Assembly: GCF_016924645.1 (NCBI RefSeq)
Contig: NZ_JAFFJV010000016.1
Location: 1-64,000, forward strand
Direction of reading: 5' to 3'
Length of the DNA stretch: 64,000 bases
Origin: Rufibacter psychrotolerans
GTDB taxonomy: Bacteria > Bacteroidota > Bacteroidia > Cytophagales > Hymenobacteraceae
Part shown: one piece after another, positions 9,230-18,301 of the stretch
Layout: each line of letters begins with the position of its first letter
Numbering within the stretch: the stretch's first letter is position 1
Position numbers and translations under genes: made by a program
Notes under the pieces: model-generated
What the model saw: only the letters and a program-made list of their open reading frames with translations
Told to the model about the DNA's origin: nothing
The model's database searches: none

Positions 9230-10606
9230 AGGGTAATTTAGGTTAGGTAGTAAACTTTGAAAATCAGTTAGCAGCACTAATGATAAAGCGTTCAATAAAC
9301 TGTATTACATATAATAAAAAGACTAGAGCAGACACCACAACTACAGAGTAGCACTTCCAAAAGGCAATGTTACCGGCCAGTGTGCAGGAGGGGGAGTGAC
9401 ACACTTTTTCACCGGACCTTACTACTTTTAGCGTTACACCTAAACGGCACTTTTCAACAGCTATACAAAACTAGTAGGATTGCGCACAAGCTTATAACAC
9501 TATTTTATCAATTGTTTGATTGAAGAGACCTTAACTGCCCCACAATCAATGCCATCGTTGGCATAAATAATAGACTTTGGGGCTATTTTAATGAAAACTA
9601 ACCAAACAGGCTACTAATCTAACTGATTTTGTTGAATTCACAATCAAAAATGCATCTATTAAAATTTATTCAATCCCACACATGCTTAAAACTAAGCTTC
9701 CTTCATGTATAATCTTACATGCTAAGTTTTGTTAGTTATAAGAAATCAGGTTTCACTTAACCATAATCAAGAACCCACACTAATACTTATTTAGCCTCTT
9801 CTTGTATAAGGCAGAACATGATTCTCAGGAGTATTCTAGGTTTTCCTTTGATTTATTAGAGTCTTCTATCTTGATTCCCTTCCCACAAAACTCATTACAA
9901 CAAACTTTTCCCTTATTGGATAGGTGCTTGCGTCATCGCCATTCATCTTGACTGGAATGATACTCAACAAGGATATGTATTGTTTTGGGTGCGTTTTAGA
10001 AAATCTACCCCAAAATCAGGCTTCTTACTCCTCAACCAGGGTGCAGTGATCGTCAGAATCAAATTCTACCCCCAGTGTGGTTAACAAAACAGACTCTGGT
10101 TTCAGATGAATAAAAATACGCATCATTATCAAATTACAAAGGATTGAATGTTTTGATTGAGGGTATCAAATGTTAACATCGCAGAACAAGCCTTATTTTA
10201 CCAGTATTTGAATGCTCTACTTTAAACCACACAGATTGTAAGGAAACCCGTCAACGCCCTTTTCAAGAAATGTCATTAAAACATTTATATTTTCACCTCT
10301 ATGCTCCACTCTTCAGGTGGTTTGTACAATTCAGGGCTGCAATATTTTTTTTCAGTTTTACACCCATTAACTCAAAGCGATTGCCAAGCTTATCTTCAAC
10401 ACAGATTTATTCTAAGATTTTATCAACACAGTTCAATGAAGTTGCCTCTTGTAATAATTGCTAAAAGCAGCTACTCAGGCACAGCTTGCGCCAGGAACCT
10501 CATGCCGCGGTCTACCCATATTCTACAGGATTGAAGTTTTGAATGGCCGCAGGAATGAACCGGCCAAACTACCAGGTAAACCCTTGAGAGTTAGCAGGAA
10601 TTTTTA
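9230..10606. other. Long intergenic gap upstream of susC
   Basis: Nearly 1.4 kb of AT-rich sequence lies between the import genes and the hydrolase genes of the same locus. No open frame looks like a protein and no convincing promoter was found; TAnnTTTG occurs at 9466-9473 on the minus strand but lacks a correctly spaced -33 box. It may hold a long leader, a regulatory RNA or the remains of a deleted gene. Confidence 0.4.
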
Positions 10607-10642
10607 CGTTTTTGCCCTAAATTCTGGAAAACGGCTCTGAAA
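10607..10642. repeat. Dispersed intergenic palindrome, copy 2
   Basis: Left arm CGTTTTTGCCC, centre TTCTGGAAAA, right arm GGCTCTGAAAG. Diverged copy, 80 bp beyond the stop of the GH95-like gene. Confidence 0.5.
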
Positions 10643-10722
10643 GAGGCGCCCAGTACCCTGACTTGCCCCATCCACCGCCTACTTCTTCCGCAACCCAGCT
10701 CCCAGAGACGGGCCTGTCCCTT

Positions 10723-13137
10723 TCAAGGCGTTTTGAACACCAGCCGGACTTCCTTCCCGGCGGGCAAGGTCACCTGGGTGGACTTGTTGGTTGTGGGGAA
10801 CCTGGCATTACCGCCAGAAACTACCCGCATGGAAGCCGGCCCCTGCACCGAAATCACCTGTTTTCTGGGAGATTGCAGCACAACGGCAACTTCCTGCTTG
10901 TTCCAACTAAGGTGCTTTACCTCTATGCCTCCCCTCAGGAGCAGCCCCGAGACGCTACCGGTGGACCAGGAAGCCGGCAATGCGGGCAACAGTTTCACCA
11001 AACCTGGCTCAGAGTAAATCAGCGTACGCATGATGACCGAAGGGTAGCCGCCGCTCAAATCCATATTGAAGAGGTTGCCAGGGTTGTGGTACGTGCCCAG
11101 TCCGTTGGTCCAGTAGTAGCGGGCCAGCCAATCAATAAGTTGGGCGGTAGTGGCGGCGTCTTCCAGGTTGGCGGTCACAAAGGCCATCTGGGCCAACCCA
11201 AATACCATCTCCCCCCCGTTTTCGCGGTGGCGGAACTTCATCTTCTCCAGCACCACCTGGCGGGCTCCTTCTAAAAGCGTGGGATTCTGCTTGAAATCGG
11301 GGTCTAACTGGTCATAGAGGCTGTACAGGTGCGAAACGTGGCGGTGTTTGTGGTTGTTCTGCATCCCGGGCCAAAGCCACTCCTTCAGGGCGCCGCCTTC
11401 ATCCAACGCATAGGCCGGCATCCTGGTGAGCACCTCCTGCCAGCGTTGCACCTGGCGTTTATCAACCCTCAGCTCCTGGGCTGCCGCAATGCAGTTCCGG
11501 AGCAGTTGCTTGGCGATCATGACATCCATGGTAGCGTTGATGCTGGCCTGCGAGGTGGTGTTGGCGGGGTTGTTCTCGGGCGAGTACGACGGGTTAAACC
11601 TGTACTTGCCGTCTGGCCCCACCTCCACAAAATCCTCGTAAAACAAGGCCGCTTCCTTCATGAACGGGTACGCCCGCTCTTTCAGAAATTTCTTATCACC
11701 AGTGTGCAGCCAGTAATCATAGTAAAAGCTTGCGGTCCAGCCGGCCCCGCCCGTCCAGAGGCAGAGGCACCAGACAGGGTCAAAGTGGTTGTCCCAGCCG
11801 TGGCTGCTGGTGTGCGAGGGTACGTGGATGCCCCGGGCCCCGAACATCTTTCTGGCGTTGTCGCGGTAGAAGGGCAGGCGCTTGTCGTGGTAATTGAAGT
11901 AAGCCAGCAGGAGTTCGGGGGTACGGCTGGTAAGCAGGGCCGAGATGGCCACCTCCACATTCCCGTCGTGGGTGAAATCTGATGACCAGGGTGGTGTCCA
12001 GCTGCCGCCCCAGATTCCCTGCAGGTTGGGCGGATTTAGGCCGGTGGCCGAGATGATGTTATACCGGGCCGCATCAAACTGTTTCTGGATGATGGCTGGC
12101 GACACCTGCCCGGCGCGGGCAACCTGGTTCATGGTCTCGCTGTAGAGATCCTCGTCCTCCTTCCCGGTCCCCAGGGTGAGCTGCACCCGGTTGAACAGGT
12201 CGCCGTGTACTTGCCGGTGGCGGTCGAGCAACGCCTGGTACTCCTGGGGCAAACCCGTTAAATGCTGCTTGAGCTGCGGCACCTGAGACTGTGCATAGTC
12301 AAAGTTGGCGTTGATCTTGATGAATACCAGCACCTCATCGGCGTTCTGGATCACCATCTCCGCGCCTTCGGTCCGGGAGCTTCCGCCTTTCACCTCTACC
12401 CTGCCTACCCCTTCATAGCCCTGCAAGCTCCCGGGCCAGCGTTTCTTGTAACCGCTGCGGTAGGTGAGCCACTGCCCTTCAGCGGAAGCCTGCACGCTTT
12501 CAATGGTTTTGTTAATGTGCTCCCACTGCTGCCACTCCACCGGGCGCCGGGCGAAAGACAGCCGCCCGGTGATCTTAGCGGTACCCGTGATCTGGATGAC
12601 CACCGCACTGTCGGGCCGGGACACAAACACCTTGCGCTGGAAGGTGCCCCGGGCATCGGTCCAGGCCACGGTGGCCTCGCCGGTTTCAAAGTTGACCGTG
12701 CGCACGTATTTCTGCACGTTGCTGGGCTCCTGCTGTAGGCGCACATCAAACGCCGGCACGTACGGGTCTGACCAGCGGTGCCCCCCGTAGCCTTCCTTCA
12801 GGCTTTGTTCCACGGGAATCCTGGCGGCCTCCTCGTATTTTCCCTGCAGAATGAGCGACCGTATCTGGGGTAGTCTACTGGCTTGGTCTATGGGCGGCAA
12901 GGGCTCGCTGGCGGGCAGGTACAGCAGCGCATGGTTCAGGATAATGGTCTCCTCGTGCGGATTGCCCATGACCATGGCCCCCATGGTGCCGTTGCCGCTC
13001 AGCAGGGCGTGCTCCCAGGCCGGAGCCGGCAGCCAACTGGCGAAACCTTTCTTAGGAGTTGCAAACGGGTCTGCCTGCGAGAACGCAGTGGCTGCACGAA
13101 GCAGCAGGAACAGCAGCAAAAGGGGCCGAGGGCGCAT
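10723..13137 (-). CDS. GH95-like glycoside hydrolase (alpha-L-fucosidase/galactosidase family), secreted
   Basis: The 804-residue protein begins with a signal peptide (LLLLFLLLRAATAFSQ). An N-terminal beta-sandwich (SGNGTMGAMVMGNP, about 47-60) precedes a helical toroid. Recognisable GH95 landmarks are NLQGIWGGSWTPPW (371-384), SPENNP with the candidate acid Glu521, and HRHVSHLYSLY. Where the family normally has Asn-x-Asn in its catalytic strand, this protein has Asp391-Gly-Asn393, so only one of the two Asn is kept, and the usual MNYWPAE is replaced by VAISALL. It is therefore a divergent member and may cleave something other than alpha-L-fucose. It lies 70 bp after the SGNH esterase gene. 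Family assignment is fairly secure, substrate is not. Confidence 0.7.
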   Translation of the reverse strand: MRPRPLLLLFLLLRAATAFSQADPFATPKKGFASWLPAPAWEHALLSGNGTMGAMVMGNPHEETIILNHALLYLPASEPLPPIDQASRLPQIRSLILQGKYEEAARIPVEQSLKEGYGGHRWSDPYVPAFDVRLQQEPSNVQKYVRTVNFETGEATVAWTDARGTFQRKVFVSRPDSAVVIQITGTAKITGRLSFARRPVEWQQWEHINKTIESVQASAEGQWLTYRSGYKKRWPGSLQGYEGVGRVEVKGGSSRTEGAEMVIQNADEVLVFIKINANFDYAQSQVPQLKQHLTGLPQEYQALLDRHRQVHGDLFNRVQLTLGTGKEDEDLYSETMNQVARAGQVSPAIIQKQFDAARYNIISATGLNPPNLQGIWGGSWTPPWSSDFTHDGNVEVAISALLTSRTPELLLAYFNYHDKRLPFYRDNARKMFGARGIHVPSHTSSHGWDNHFDPVWCLCLWTGGAGWTASFYYDYWLHTGDKKFLKERAYPFMKEAALFYEDFVEVGPDGKYRFNPSYSPENNPANTTSQASINATMDVMIAKQLLRNCIAAAQELRVDKRQVQRWQEVLTRMPAYALDEGGALKEWLWPGMQNNHKHRHVSHLYSLYDQLDPDFKQNPTLLEGARQVVLEKMKFRHRENGGEMVFGLAQMAFVTANLEDAATTAQLIDWLARYYWTNGLGTYHNPGNLFNMDLSGGYPSVIMRTLIYSEPGLVKLLPALPASWSTGSVSGLLLRGGIEVKHLSWNKQEVAVVLQSPRKQVISVQGPASMRVVSGGNARFPTTNKSTQVTLPAGKEVRLVFKTP

Positions 13138-13164
13138 GTACCGTAGAGGATAGGGTTAAGAGCT

Positions 13165-13204
13165 TTGTTTCTGGGCTGTTCTGCGGGAATTGGGCCTAAA
13201 ACAG
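13165..13204. repeat. Dispersed intergenic palindrome, copy 3
   Basis: Left arm TTGTTTCTGGGC, right arm GGGCCTAAAACAG. Fills most of the 70 bp between the esterase and GH95-like genes, ending 3 bp from the esterase stop codon. Confidence 0.65.
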
Positions 13205-13207
13205 CAC

Positions 13208-13879
13208 TTACCGGTGGGCACTCGCTTTTTGGTTTACCTTTTTCTTAGGCAGGGCCTTGAACACCTGGGTCGCCAGGTATGCGGCTCCTTCGTCGTTGGG
13301 GTGAATGCCGTCATAGGTCAGGTGGGGTTTGCCTACAAAGGGCGTGTACAGGTCAATGGTCTTTACCTTGGTCTGGCGGGCCACGTCCTTTATGGCCGGT
13401 ACAATCTCGTCCTGGATAATGCTACCGGTTATGCCCCACTTCTCCTCAAAGGCCGGCAGCGGCAGGGCCAGGTAAATCTTGGGCTTGGAGGCCAGCGCCT
13501 TGAAGGAACGCACGAACGCCAGGTAGTCTGGCTTGAACTCGTCTTTGAACGCCCAGTTCTGAGGTTTGGAGTCGTTTGTGCCCAGTTTGATGATGACAAT
13601 ATCTGGCTGCCACGCCAGGGCCTCCTGGTACTTGTCTTCCTGCCAGTACGGCCGATTTCCTTTTTTGAGCAGCGTGCGCCCTCCCAGGCCAAAATTGCGC
13701 ACCTCGTAGGCCTGCCCCAGGAGTTGCTGCAGCGCAGCCGGGTAAGGTTGCGTGAGCCCCGCCCCTTCCGTGATGCTATTGCCCACGCAGGCTACCTTAA
13801 TCTTGTTTTGAGCCTGCGCGCCGAACGCCAACAGCAGCAGGCAACACAGGGCAAGCAGCGACAAGCCTTTGCTTTTCAT
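13208..13879 (-). CDS. Secreted SGNH/GDSL-type esterase
   Basis: The 223-residue protein has a signal peptide ending near FGAQAQ. The SGNH blocks are in order: GNSIT with the nucleophile Ser (about residue 34), NFGLGG (oxyanion Gly), GTND (oxyanion Asn) and DGIHPN with the catalytic Asp and His near residue 190. This arrangement matches sialate-O-acetylesterase-like and acetylxylan-esterase-like enzymes that deacetylate glycans. Placed between the GH31 and GH95-like genes, it probably removes acetyl groups so the exo-enzymes can act. The glycan it deacetylates is inferred only from context. Confidence 0.82.
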   Translation of the reverse strand: MKSKGLSLLALCCLLLLAFGAQAQNKIKVACVGNSITEGAGLTQPYPAALQQLLGQAYEVRNFGLGGRTLLKKGNRPYWQEDKYQEALAWQPDIVIIKLGTNDSKPQNWAFKDEFKPDYLAFVRSFKALASKPKIYLALPLPAFEEKWGITGSIIQDEIVPAIKDVARQTKVKTIDLYTPFVGKPHLTYDGIHPNDEGAAYLATQVFKALPKKKVNQKASAHR

Positions 13880-13929
13880 GGTGAACTGGTTTAGTGATTG
13901 ATCTCCCTAAAATGGGAATTCTTTTGCTG

Positions 13930-13966
13930 GTTTTAGGCCCGTTTCCGGAAAAACAGGCCCAAAACG
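13930..13966. repeat. Dispersed intergenic palindrome, copy 4
   Basis: Left arm GTTTTAGGCCC, centre TTTCCGGAAAAA, right arm AGGCCCAAAACG. One of the best-preserved copies, in the gap between the GH31 and esterase genes. Confidence 0.8.
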
Positions 13967-14006
13967 ATTTTGGTCCGGCGCCCCCCCCAAAGGCAGGGCC
14001 CCAACC

Positions 14007-16865
14007 CTACGGTAACTTGATGGATTTCGCCTCGCCCGAATAAGCAATGGTGGCATCTGGCTTCGCCTCAAAGTTGAGGGGCTTGGCCCTACCCGGCTGC
14101 ACGTACACCACCTGGAAGGTTCGGTTCCTGAGCATACCATCAAAGTCTCCCTGGCGCTTGCCCACCGTCAGCGTCTTGCTGGCTTCATGGTAGGTGATGG
14201 GAATGGTGGCGAACTTGCCCTGCTCGTAATTGTAATTGGTGTTTTCGTCTTCGTACAGCTCAAAGCGGGCATCTTTGCCGCCGTACACGTACAGGGTGAT
14301 GATGTCGGCGGGCTTTTCCAGGGCGTACTGCAGTTCCGGCCCGAACGGCAAAATGGAGCCTTCCTTCACAAAGAGCGGCAGGCGCTCATAGGGAGCATCG
14401 GCTTCAATCTGGCGGCCTCCTTTCTGGTACGTGCCATCGTAGAGGTTGTACCAGCCCGTGTTGGCGGGCAGATACAGGCTCCGGGTGGTGGCGTGGCGGG
14501 CGTACACGGGGTTCACCAACAGGCTGGGCCCAAACATGAACTGGTCGCCTATGTTCTGCACGTTTTTATCTACGCCGAAATCCATGATGAGCGGGCGCAT
14601 GATGGTGCCGTGCTGGTGGTACACCTGCCCGGTGAGCGAGTAGATGTACGGCATGAGGCGGTAGCGCAGCTTGTTGTAGTACACGATAGACTGGTACGCC
14701 TTGTGGTCCTCCGGGGCTATGTTGAACACCTCCCGGAATGGGAACTGCCCGTGCGAACGGTACAGTGGCGTGAACGTGCCGTACTGGTACCAACGGGTGT
14801 TGAGCTCGCGCCACTCTTCCTGGGCATCCGGGGTCATAGGGCCGCGGTCATACTTGTTCTCCACGAAGAAGCCGCCAATGTCGGTGGTCCAGTACGGCAG
14901 GCCGGAGAGCGAGAAGTTGAGTCCGGCCGGAATCTGGCGCCCCATTTCCTCAAAGGTAGCAGCTATGTCGCCGCTCCAGGTGGCGGCCCCGTAGCGCTGC
15001 AGCCCGCCAAAAGCCGAGCGGGTCAGGATGAACACCCGGTCTTTGGGGTTGGTGTTGCGCTGGCCCTCATAGATACCTTTGTTGTGCTGCAGGACGTAGG
15101 CGTTGAAATACTTATCGGCGGGGCCCAGGTAGGTGGGGTTCATGAGCGCCTTGCGGTGCGCAATAGAGGCGTTGGAAAGAATGTCTGGCTCAGAGGCGTC
15201 TTGCCACCAGGCGTCTATGCCCATATGGTAGAGCTTTTGGTTAAGCAGGTCCCAGAACAGTTTTCGGCCCTCTGGGTTAAAAGCGTCATAAAACGTAGAC
15301 ACGTAGCCCTTGCCAATCCAGTCCCTGATCTGCTCTTTGATACTGGTTTTGTACAGCAGGCCTTTTTTGTCAAACTCTTTGTACGTGTCTATGCCCTCGT
15401 AGAACTTGGGCCAGGTGGAGATCATGAAGTGCACCTTGTGCTGGTCGTGCAGTTCCCTGATCCAGCCTTTGGGGTCTGGGAAGCGGGTCTCGTCAAACTC
15501 CTGGCTGCCCCACTGGTCCTCTTTCCAATAGGACCAGTCCTGCACAATGTTGTCCAGGCCAATCTTGCGGCGGCGGAATTCCTTGACCACGTTGGTGAGC
15601 TCGTCCTGGGTTTTATAGCGCTCGCGGCTCTGCCAGAAACCCATGGCCCACTTGGGCATCACCTGGGCCGCCCCGGTAAGCTGGCGATAGCCGGCAATAA
15701 CGTCATCCAGGTTTTGGCCGTGCACAAAGTAGTAGTCCATTTTATCACCGGCCTCTGAGGAAAACGCGATTTTGTTCTGGTCTGCGGCCGGAATGGGCGG
15801 CAGGTAGCGCAGGGCCAGGTAAGACACGCCACCGTCTGGGTTCCACTCCAGCTTGAACGCGTGCTTCTGCCCTTTCTGCAGTGGGTGCTTGAACACCGAA
15901 AGGCCCGGGTTCCAGGCTTCGCGCCAGCGGTCCAGCAGCAGCTTGCCGTCAATCCAGACTTTCACGTAGCCGCTGGAGGGCATTTCAAAGCGGTGCTCGC
16001 CCGTAGCGGCCGACTCTATAAAGCCCTCCCAGGTCATGAGGCCACCATCCAGCTTGTAGCCCTGCGGAAACTCCTTCTGGTCTTCCAGGAACTCGTAGCT
16101 GATCTCGGACTCGGGCCGCACAATGGGGGCTTTGCCGGTTTTTGGGTCAAAGGCGTAGGTGGCGGTGAGGCCGCCGGGCTTCTGGTCTTTGCCGTAAAGC
16201 TTGAGGGTGGAAAGGGGTTGGTACGGGCGCACATCCCCAAACTTGGTGATAGAATTGTTGTCCCACAGAAGGCCGTAGTTCTTACTGGACACCAGGAACG
16301 GCACCACCGCCACTGAGTTGTATTGCGTGAGGTCTACCTGCCAGCCCCGGTAATTCATGAGCCCCGCCTGGTGCTGCCCCAGTCCGTAAAACGCCTCGTC
16401 TGGCGCTACGTTGAATGCTTTCTGCAACCGGTAACTCTGGGTGGTACCCAGCGTGACGGGCGCAAATGCCGGTTGGCCCTGGGTGTTTTCCTGCAGCAGC
16501 TGTTTCCCGCTTTGGTCAAAGAAAGCCACCGCCCCGTTCTCCGGCCCAATCTCTACCCGAAGGGCTTTGGTACTGACCACCAATTTGCCTTTCCTCTCCT
16601 GGAACTGCCAGTGGGCGTTGGGGTTCTTGTTCTCCAGCACCATCAGGCTTGGCTCCTCAGAGAACTTCTCCACCGGCGAGGCCGACACCTGCACGATGTT
16701 ATCGGCCAGGACCCGCACCTTCACCATCTGCGGGCTGCCCGCGGTTGGCTTCGCCACTTTCACCACTACCCCGTCGGCAAGCTTCTGGTAACTTTTGTCT
16801 GCCGGTCTCTTGAAAGAAAACAGCCCCGCTACCAGGGCAAAACAAAGCACGTTTCTGATTTTCAT
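14007..16865 (-). CDS. GH31 alpha-xylosidase with PA14 insert
   Basis: The 952-residue protein has a short hydrophobic leader (VLCFALVAGLFSF). Residues about 30-240 form the GH31 N-terminal sandwich (FYGLGQHQAGLMNYRG). A PA14 domain is inserted at about 245-365 (GEHRFEMPSSGYVKVWIDGK). The catalytic barrel follows, with nucleophile Asp556 in WWQDASEPD and acid/base Asp633 in TWSGDIAATF. The PA14 insert and these exact motifs are characteristic of the alpha-xylosidases that remove xylose from the non-reducing end of xyloglucan oligosaccharides. It is the first gene of the enzyme block, divergent from lpxD across 383 bp. Enzyme class is well supported; xyloglucan is the most likely, not proven, substrate source. 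Confidence 0.9.
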   Translation of the reverse strand: MKIRNVLCFALVAGLFSFKRPADKSYQKLADGVVVKVAKPTAGSPQMVKVRVLADNIVQVSASPVEKFSEEPSLMVLENKNPNAHWQFQERKGKLVVSTKALRVEIGPENGAVAFFDQSGKQLLQENTQGQPAFAPVTLGTTQSYRLQKAFNVAPDEAFYGLGQHQAGLMNYRGWQVDLTQYNSVAVVPFLVSSKNYGLLWDNNSITKFGDVRPYQPLSTLKLYGKDQKPGGLTATYAFDPKTGKAPIVRPESEISYEFLEDQKEFPQGYKLDGGLMTWEGFIESAATGEHRFEMPSSGYVKVWIDGKLLLDRWREAWNPGLSVFKHPLQKGQKHAFKLEWNPDGGVSYLALRYLPPIPAADQNKIAFSSEAGDKMDYYFVHGQNLDDVIAGYRQLTGAAQVMPKWAMGFWQSRERYKTQDELTNVVKEFRRRKIGLDNIVQDWSYWKEDQWGSQEFDETRFPDPKGWIRELHDQHKVHFMISTWPKFYEGIDTYKEFDKKGLLYKTSIKEQIRDWIGKGYVSTFYDAFNPEGRKLFWDLLNQKLYHMGIDAWWQDASEPDILSNASIAHRKALMNPTYLGPADKYFNAYVLQHNKGIYEGQRNTNPKDRVFILTRSAFGGLQRYGAATWSGDIAATFEEMGRQIPAGLNFSLSGLPYWTTDIGGFFVENKYDRGPMTPDAQEEWRELNTRWYQYGTFTPLYRSHGQFPFREVFNIAPEDHKAYQSIVYYNKLRYRLMPYIYSLTGQVYHQHGTIMRPLIMDFGVDKNVQNIGDQFMFGPSLLVNPVYARHATTRSLYLPANTGWYNLYDGTYQKGGRQIEADAPYERLPLFVKEGSILPFGPELQYALEKPADIITLYVYGGKDARFELYEDENTNYNYEQGKFATIPITYHEASKTLTVGKRQGDFDGMLRNRTFQVVYVQPGRAKPLNFEAKPDATIAYSGEAKSIKLP

Positions 16866-17107
16866 TCTGTATCTACTCTCATTAGAAAAGCTGGTCCGCT
16901 GCCTCCTCCACCTGAACCCGAAAGGTAGGAAAAGCGCCCAAGTACAAAAGGTACCATTTGTTTCTTATAAGTGACAGATTTGTTAACAGGGGCAATAAAA
17001 GCAGATGGGCAGGGGACCAAATGTTTTGCCTGGGCAGCGCACGGTTCCTGAGACCGCCCTCTCCTCACCCCGCCGGCTGCCCAGAACACTCCTTTTAAGG
17101 CTCGCCT

Positions 17108-17143
17108 GTTTTTGCCCCATTTTCCCGGAAACAGCCCCAAAAA
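17108..17143. repeat. Dispersed intergenic palindrome, copy 5
   Basis: Left arm GTTTTTGCCCC, centre TTTTCCCGGAAA, right arm AGCCCCAAAAA. It lies in a gap with only gene starts on either side, so it cannot be acting as a gene-end terminator here. Confidence 0.7.
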
Positions 17144-17236
17144 GCAGCGGTCTCCTTTGCGCATAGCGCAACCCCCCTGCACCTTGAAATAAGGAACCGA
17201 ACCGGCGCACATGCCACCGTTTAAAAATTGTTTCCT

Positions 17237-17244
17237 TACCTTTG
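17237..17244 (+). promoter_or_regulatory. -7 box directly before lpxD
   Basis: A perfect TACCTTTG ends only 4 nt before the lpxD ATG. If used, transcription would begin at or within a base or two of the start codon, giving a leaderless mRNA. No TTTG-like -33 box is present 19-21 nt upstream, which lowers confidence. Confidence 0.4.
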
Positions 17245-17248
17245 CCCC

Positions 17249-18271
17249 ATGGAATTTACGGTACAACAGATTGCTGATTTACTCCAGGGCCAGGTGCAGG
17301 GAGATGGAAATGCCAAGGTGAATACCCTGGCCAAGATTGAGGAAGGCACCCCCGGAGCGCTTTCTTTTCTGTCTAACACCAAGTATGAACCTTACCTCTA
17401 CACCACCGGAGCCACGGCGGTGATTGTGGCTAAGACCCTGGAGATCAAGCAACCCGTTTCCGCTAACCTTATTCTGGTAGAAGACCCGTATTCTGCTTTC
17501 TCCACCCTACTGGAAGTGTACCAGCAAGCGGTGGCCGCGGCCCGCCAGGGCGTGGAAGAACCCTGCTTTATGGGCGAGAACTCCACCATTGGCGAACGCC
17601 ATTACCGGGGCGCCTTCTCTTACATTGGCAAGAACTGCAAGATTGGTACTGGGGTGCACCTCTACCCGCACGTCTACATTGGCGACAACGTGACCATCGG
17701 GGACCATACCGTTATCTACGCCGGCGCCAAGATCTACGCCGACACCAAAATAGGCAGCCACTGCGCCATTCATGCCGGGGCCGTGATTGGCAGCGACGGA
17801 TTTGGCTTTGCGCCGCAGAAAGACGGTTCCTACAAAGCCATTCCGCAGATTGGCAACGTGGTGCTGGAAGACCACGTGCGCATTGGCGCCAACGCCACCA
17901 TTGACTGCGCCACCATGGGCTCTACCATCATCCATGCCGGTACCAAAATTGACAACCTGGTGCAGATTGCCCATAACGTAGAGATTGGTAGCCATACCGT
18001 AGTGGCCGCCCAAACCGGTATCTCGGGTTCTACCAAGATTGGCAACTACTGCACCATTGCCGGCCAGGTGGGCATAGTAGGCCATATTTCCATTGCTGAT
18101 AAGACCATTATTGGGGCGCAATCGGGCGTTTCCAAAACCATAAAAGAGTCGGGCACCATCATTCAGGGGTCACCGGCGTTTGATTACAAACAGAATTTAA
18201 GGTGCATGACGGTTTTCCGGAAACTGCCCGAGTTACAGAAACAGATAGAGGAACTCAGAGAAAACCGCTAA
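17249..18271 (+). CDS. lpxD: UDP-3-O-acylglucosamine N-acyltransferase LpxD
   Basis: The 340-residue enzyme is the third step of lipid A synthesis: transfer of a 3-hydroxyacyl chain from ACP to the 2-amino group of UDP-3-O-acylglucosamine, in the cytoplasm. I start it at MEFTVQQIADLL, the usual LpxD N-terminus. A uridine-binding domain covers residues 1-100 and a left-handed beta helix of hexapeptide repeats about 100-310. The segment DNLVQIAHNVEIG carries the conserved catalytic-region His. A C-terminal helix (FRKLPELQKQIEELREN) is typical of the trimer. It leads the lpxD, lpxC-fabZ, lpxA, ABC-ATPase operon. Confidence 0.96.
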   Translation: MEFTVQQIADLLQGQVQGDGNAKVNTLAKIEEGTPGALSFLSNTKYEPYLYTTGATAVIVAKTLEIKQPVSANLILVEDPYSAFSTLLEVYQQAVAAARQGVEEPCFMGENSTIGERHYRGAFSYIGKNCKIGTGVHLYPHVYIGDNVTIGDHTVIYAGAKIYADTKIGSHCAIHAGAVIGSDGFGFAPQKDGSYKAIPQIGNVVLEDHVRIGANATIDCATMGSTIIHAGTKIDNLVQIAHNVEIGSHTVVAAQTGISGSTKIGNYCTIAGQVGIVGHISIADKTIIGAQSGVSKTIKESGTIIQGSPAFDYKQNLRCMTVFRKLPELQKQIEELRENR

Positions 18272-18301
18272 CTTTAGCCCCTCTTTACCATTTAGTGCTT
18301 C

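Larger units (their letters stand above)
16866..17248. other. Divergent intergenic region between the GH31 gene and lpxD
   Basis: Contains one dispersed palindrome (17108-17143) and the lpxD -7 box. Toward the GH31 gene, TTTTG (16945-16949) lies 17 nt ahead of TACCTTTC (16920-16927) on the minus strand, a weak promoter candidate. Nothing else was recognised. Confidence 0.4.

Noticed and set aside
9466..9473. TAGTTTTG as the susC -7 box
   Set aside because: The nearest TTG is only 13 nt away instead of 19-21, and the site is about 240 bp from the start codon.
10270..10640. Three short overlapping plus-strand frames before the GH95-like gene
   Set aside because: No recognisable features, mutually overlapping, in AT-rich DNA; probably chance.
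14187..15758. 523-codon plus-strand open frame antisense to the GH31 gene
   Set aside because: The GH31 protein on the minus strand has all catalytic motifs; the antisense frame has low-complexity Val/His/Gly-rich content and is a product of high GC.
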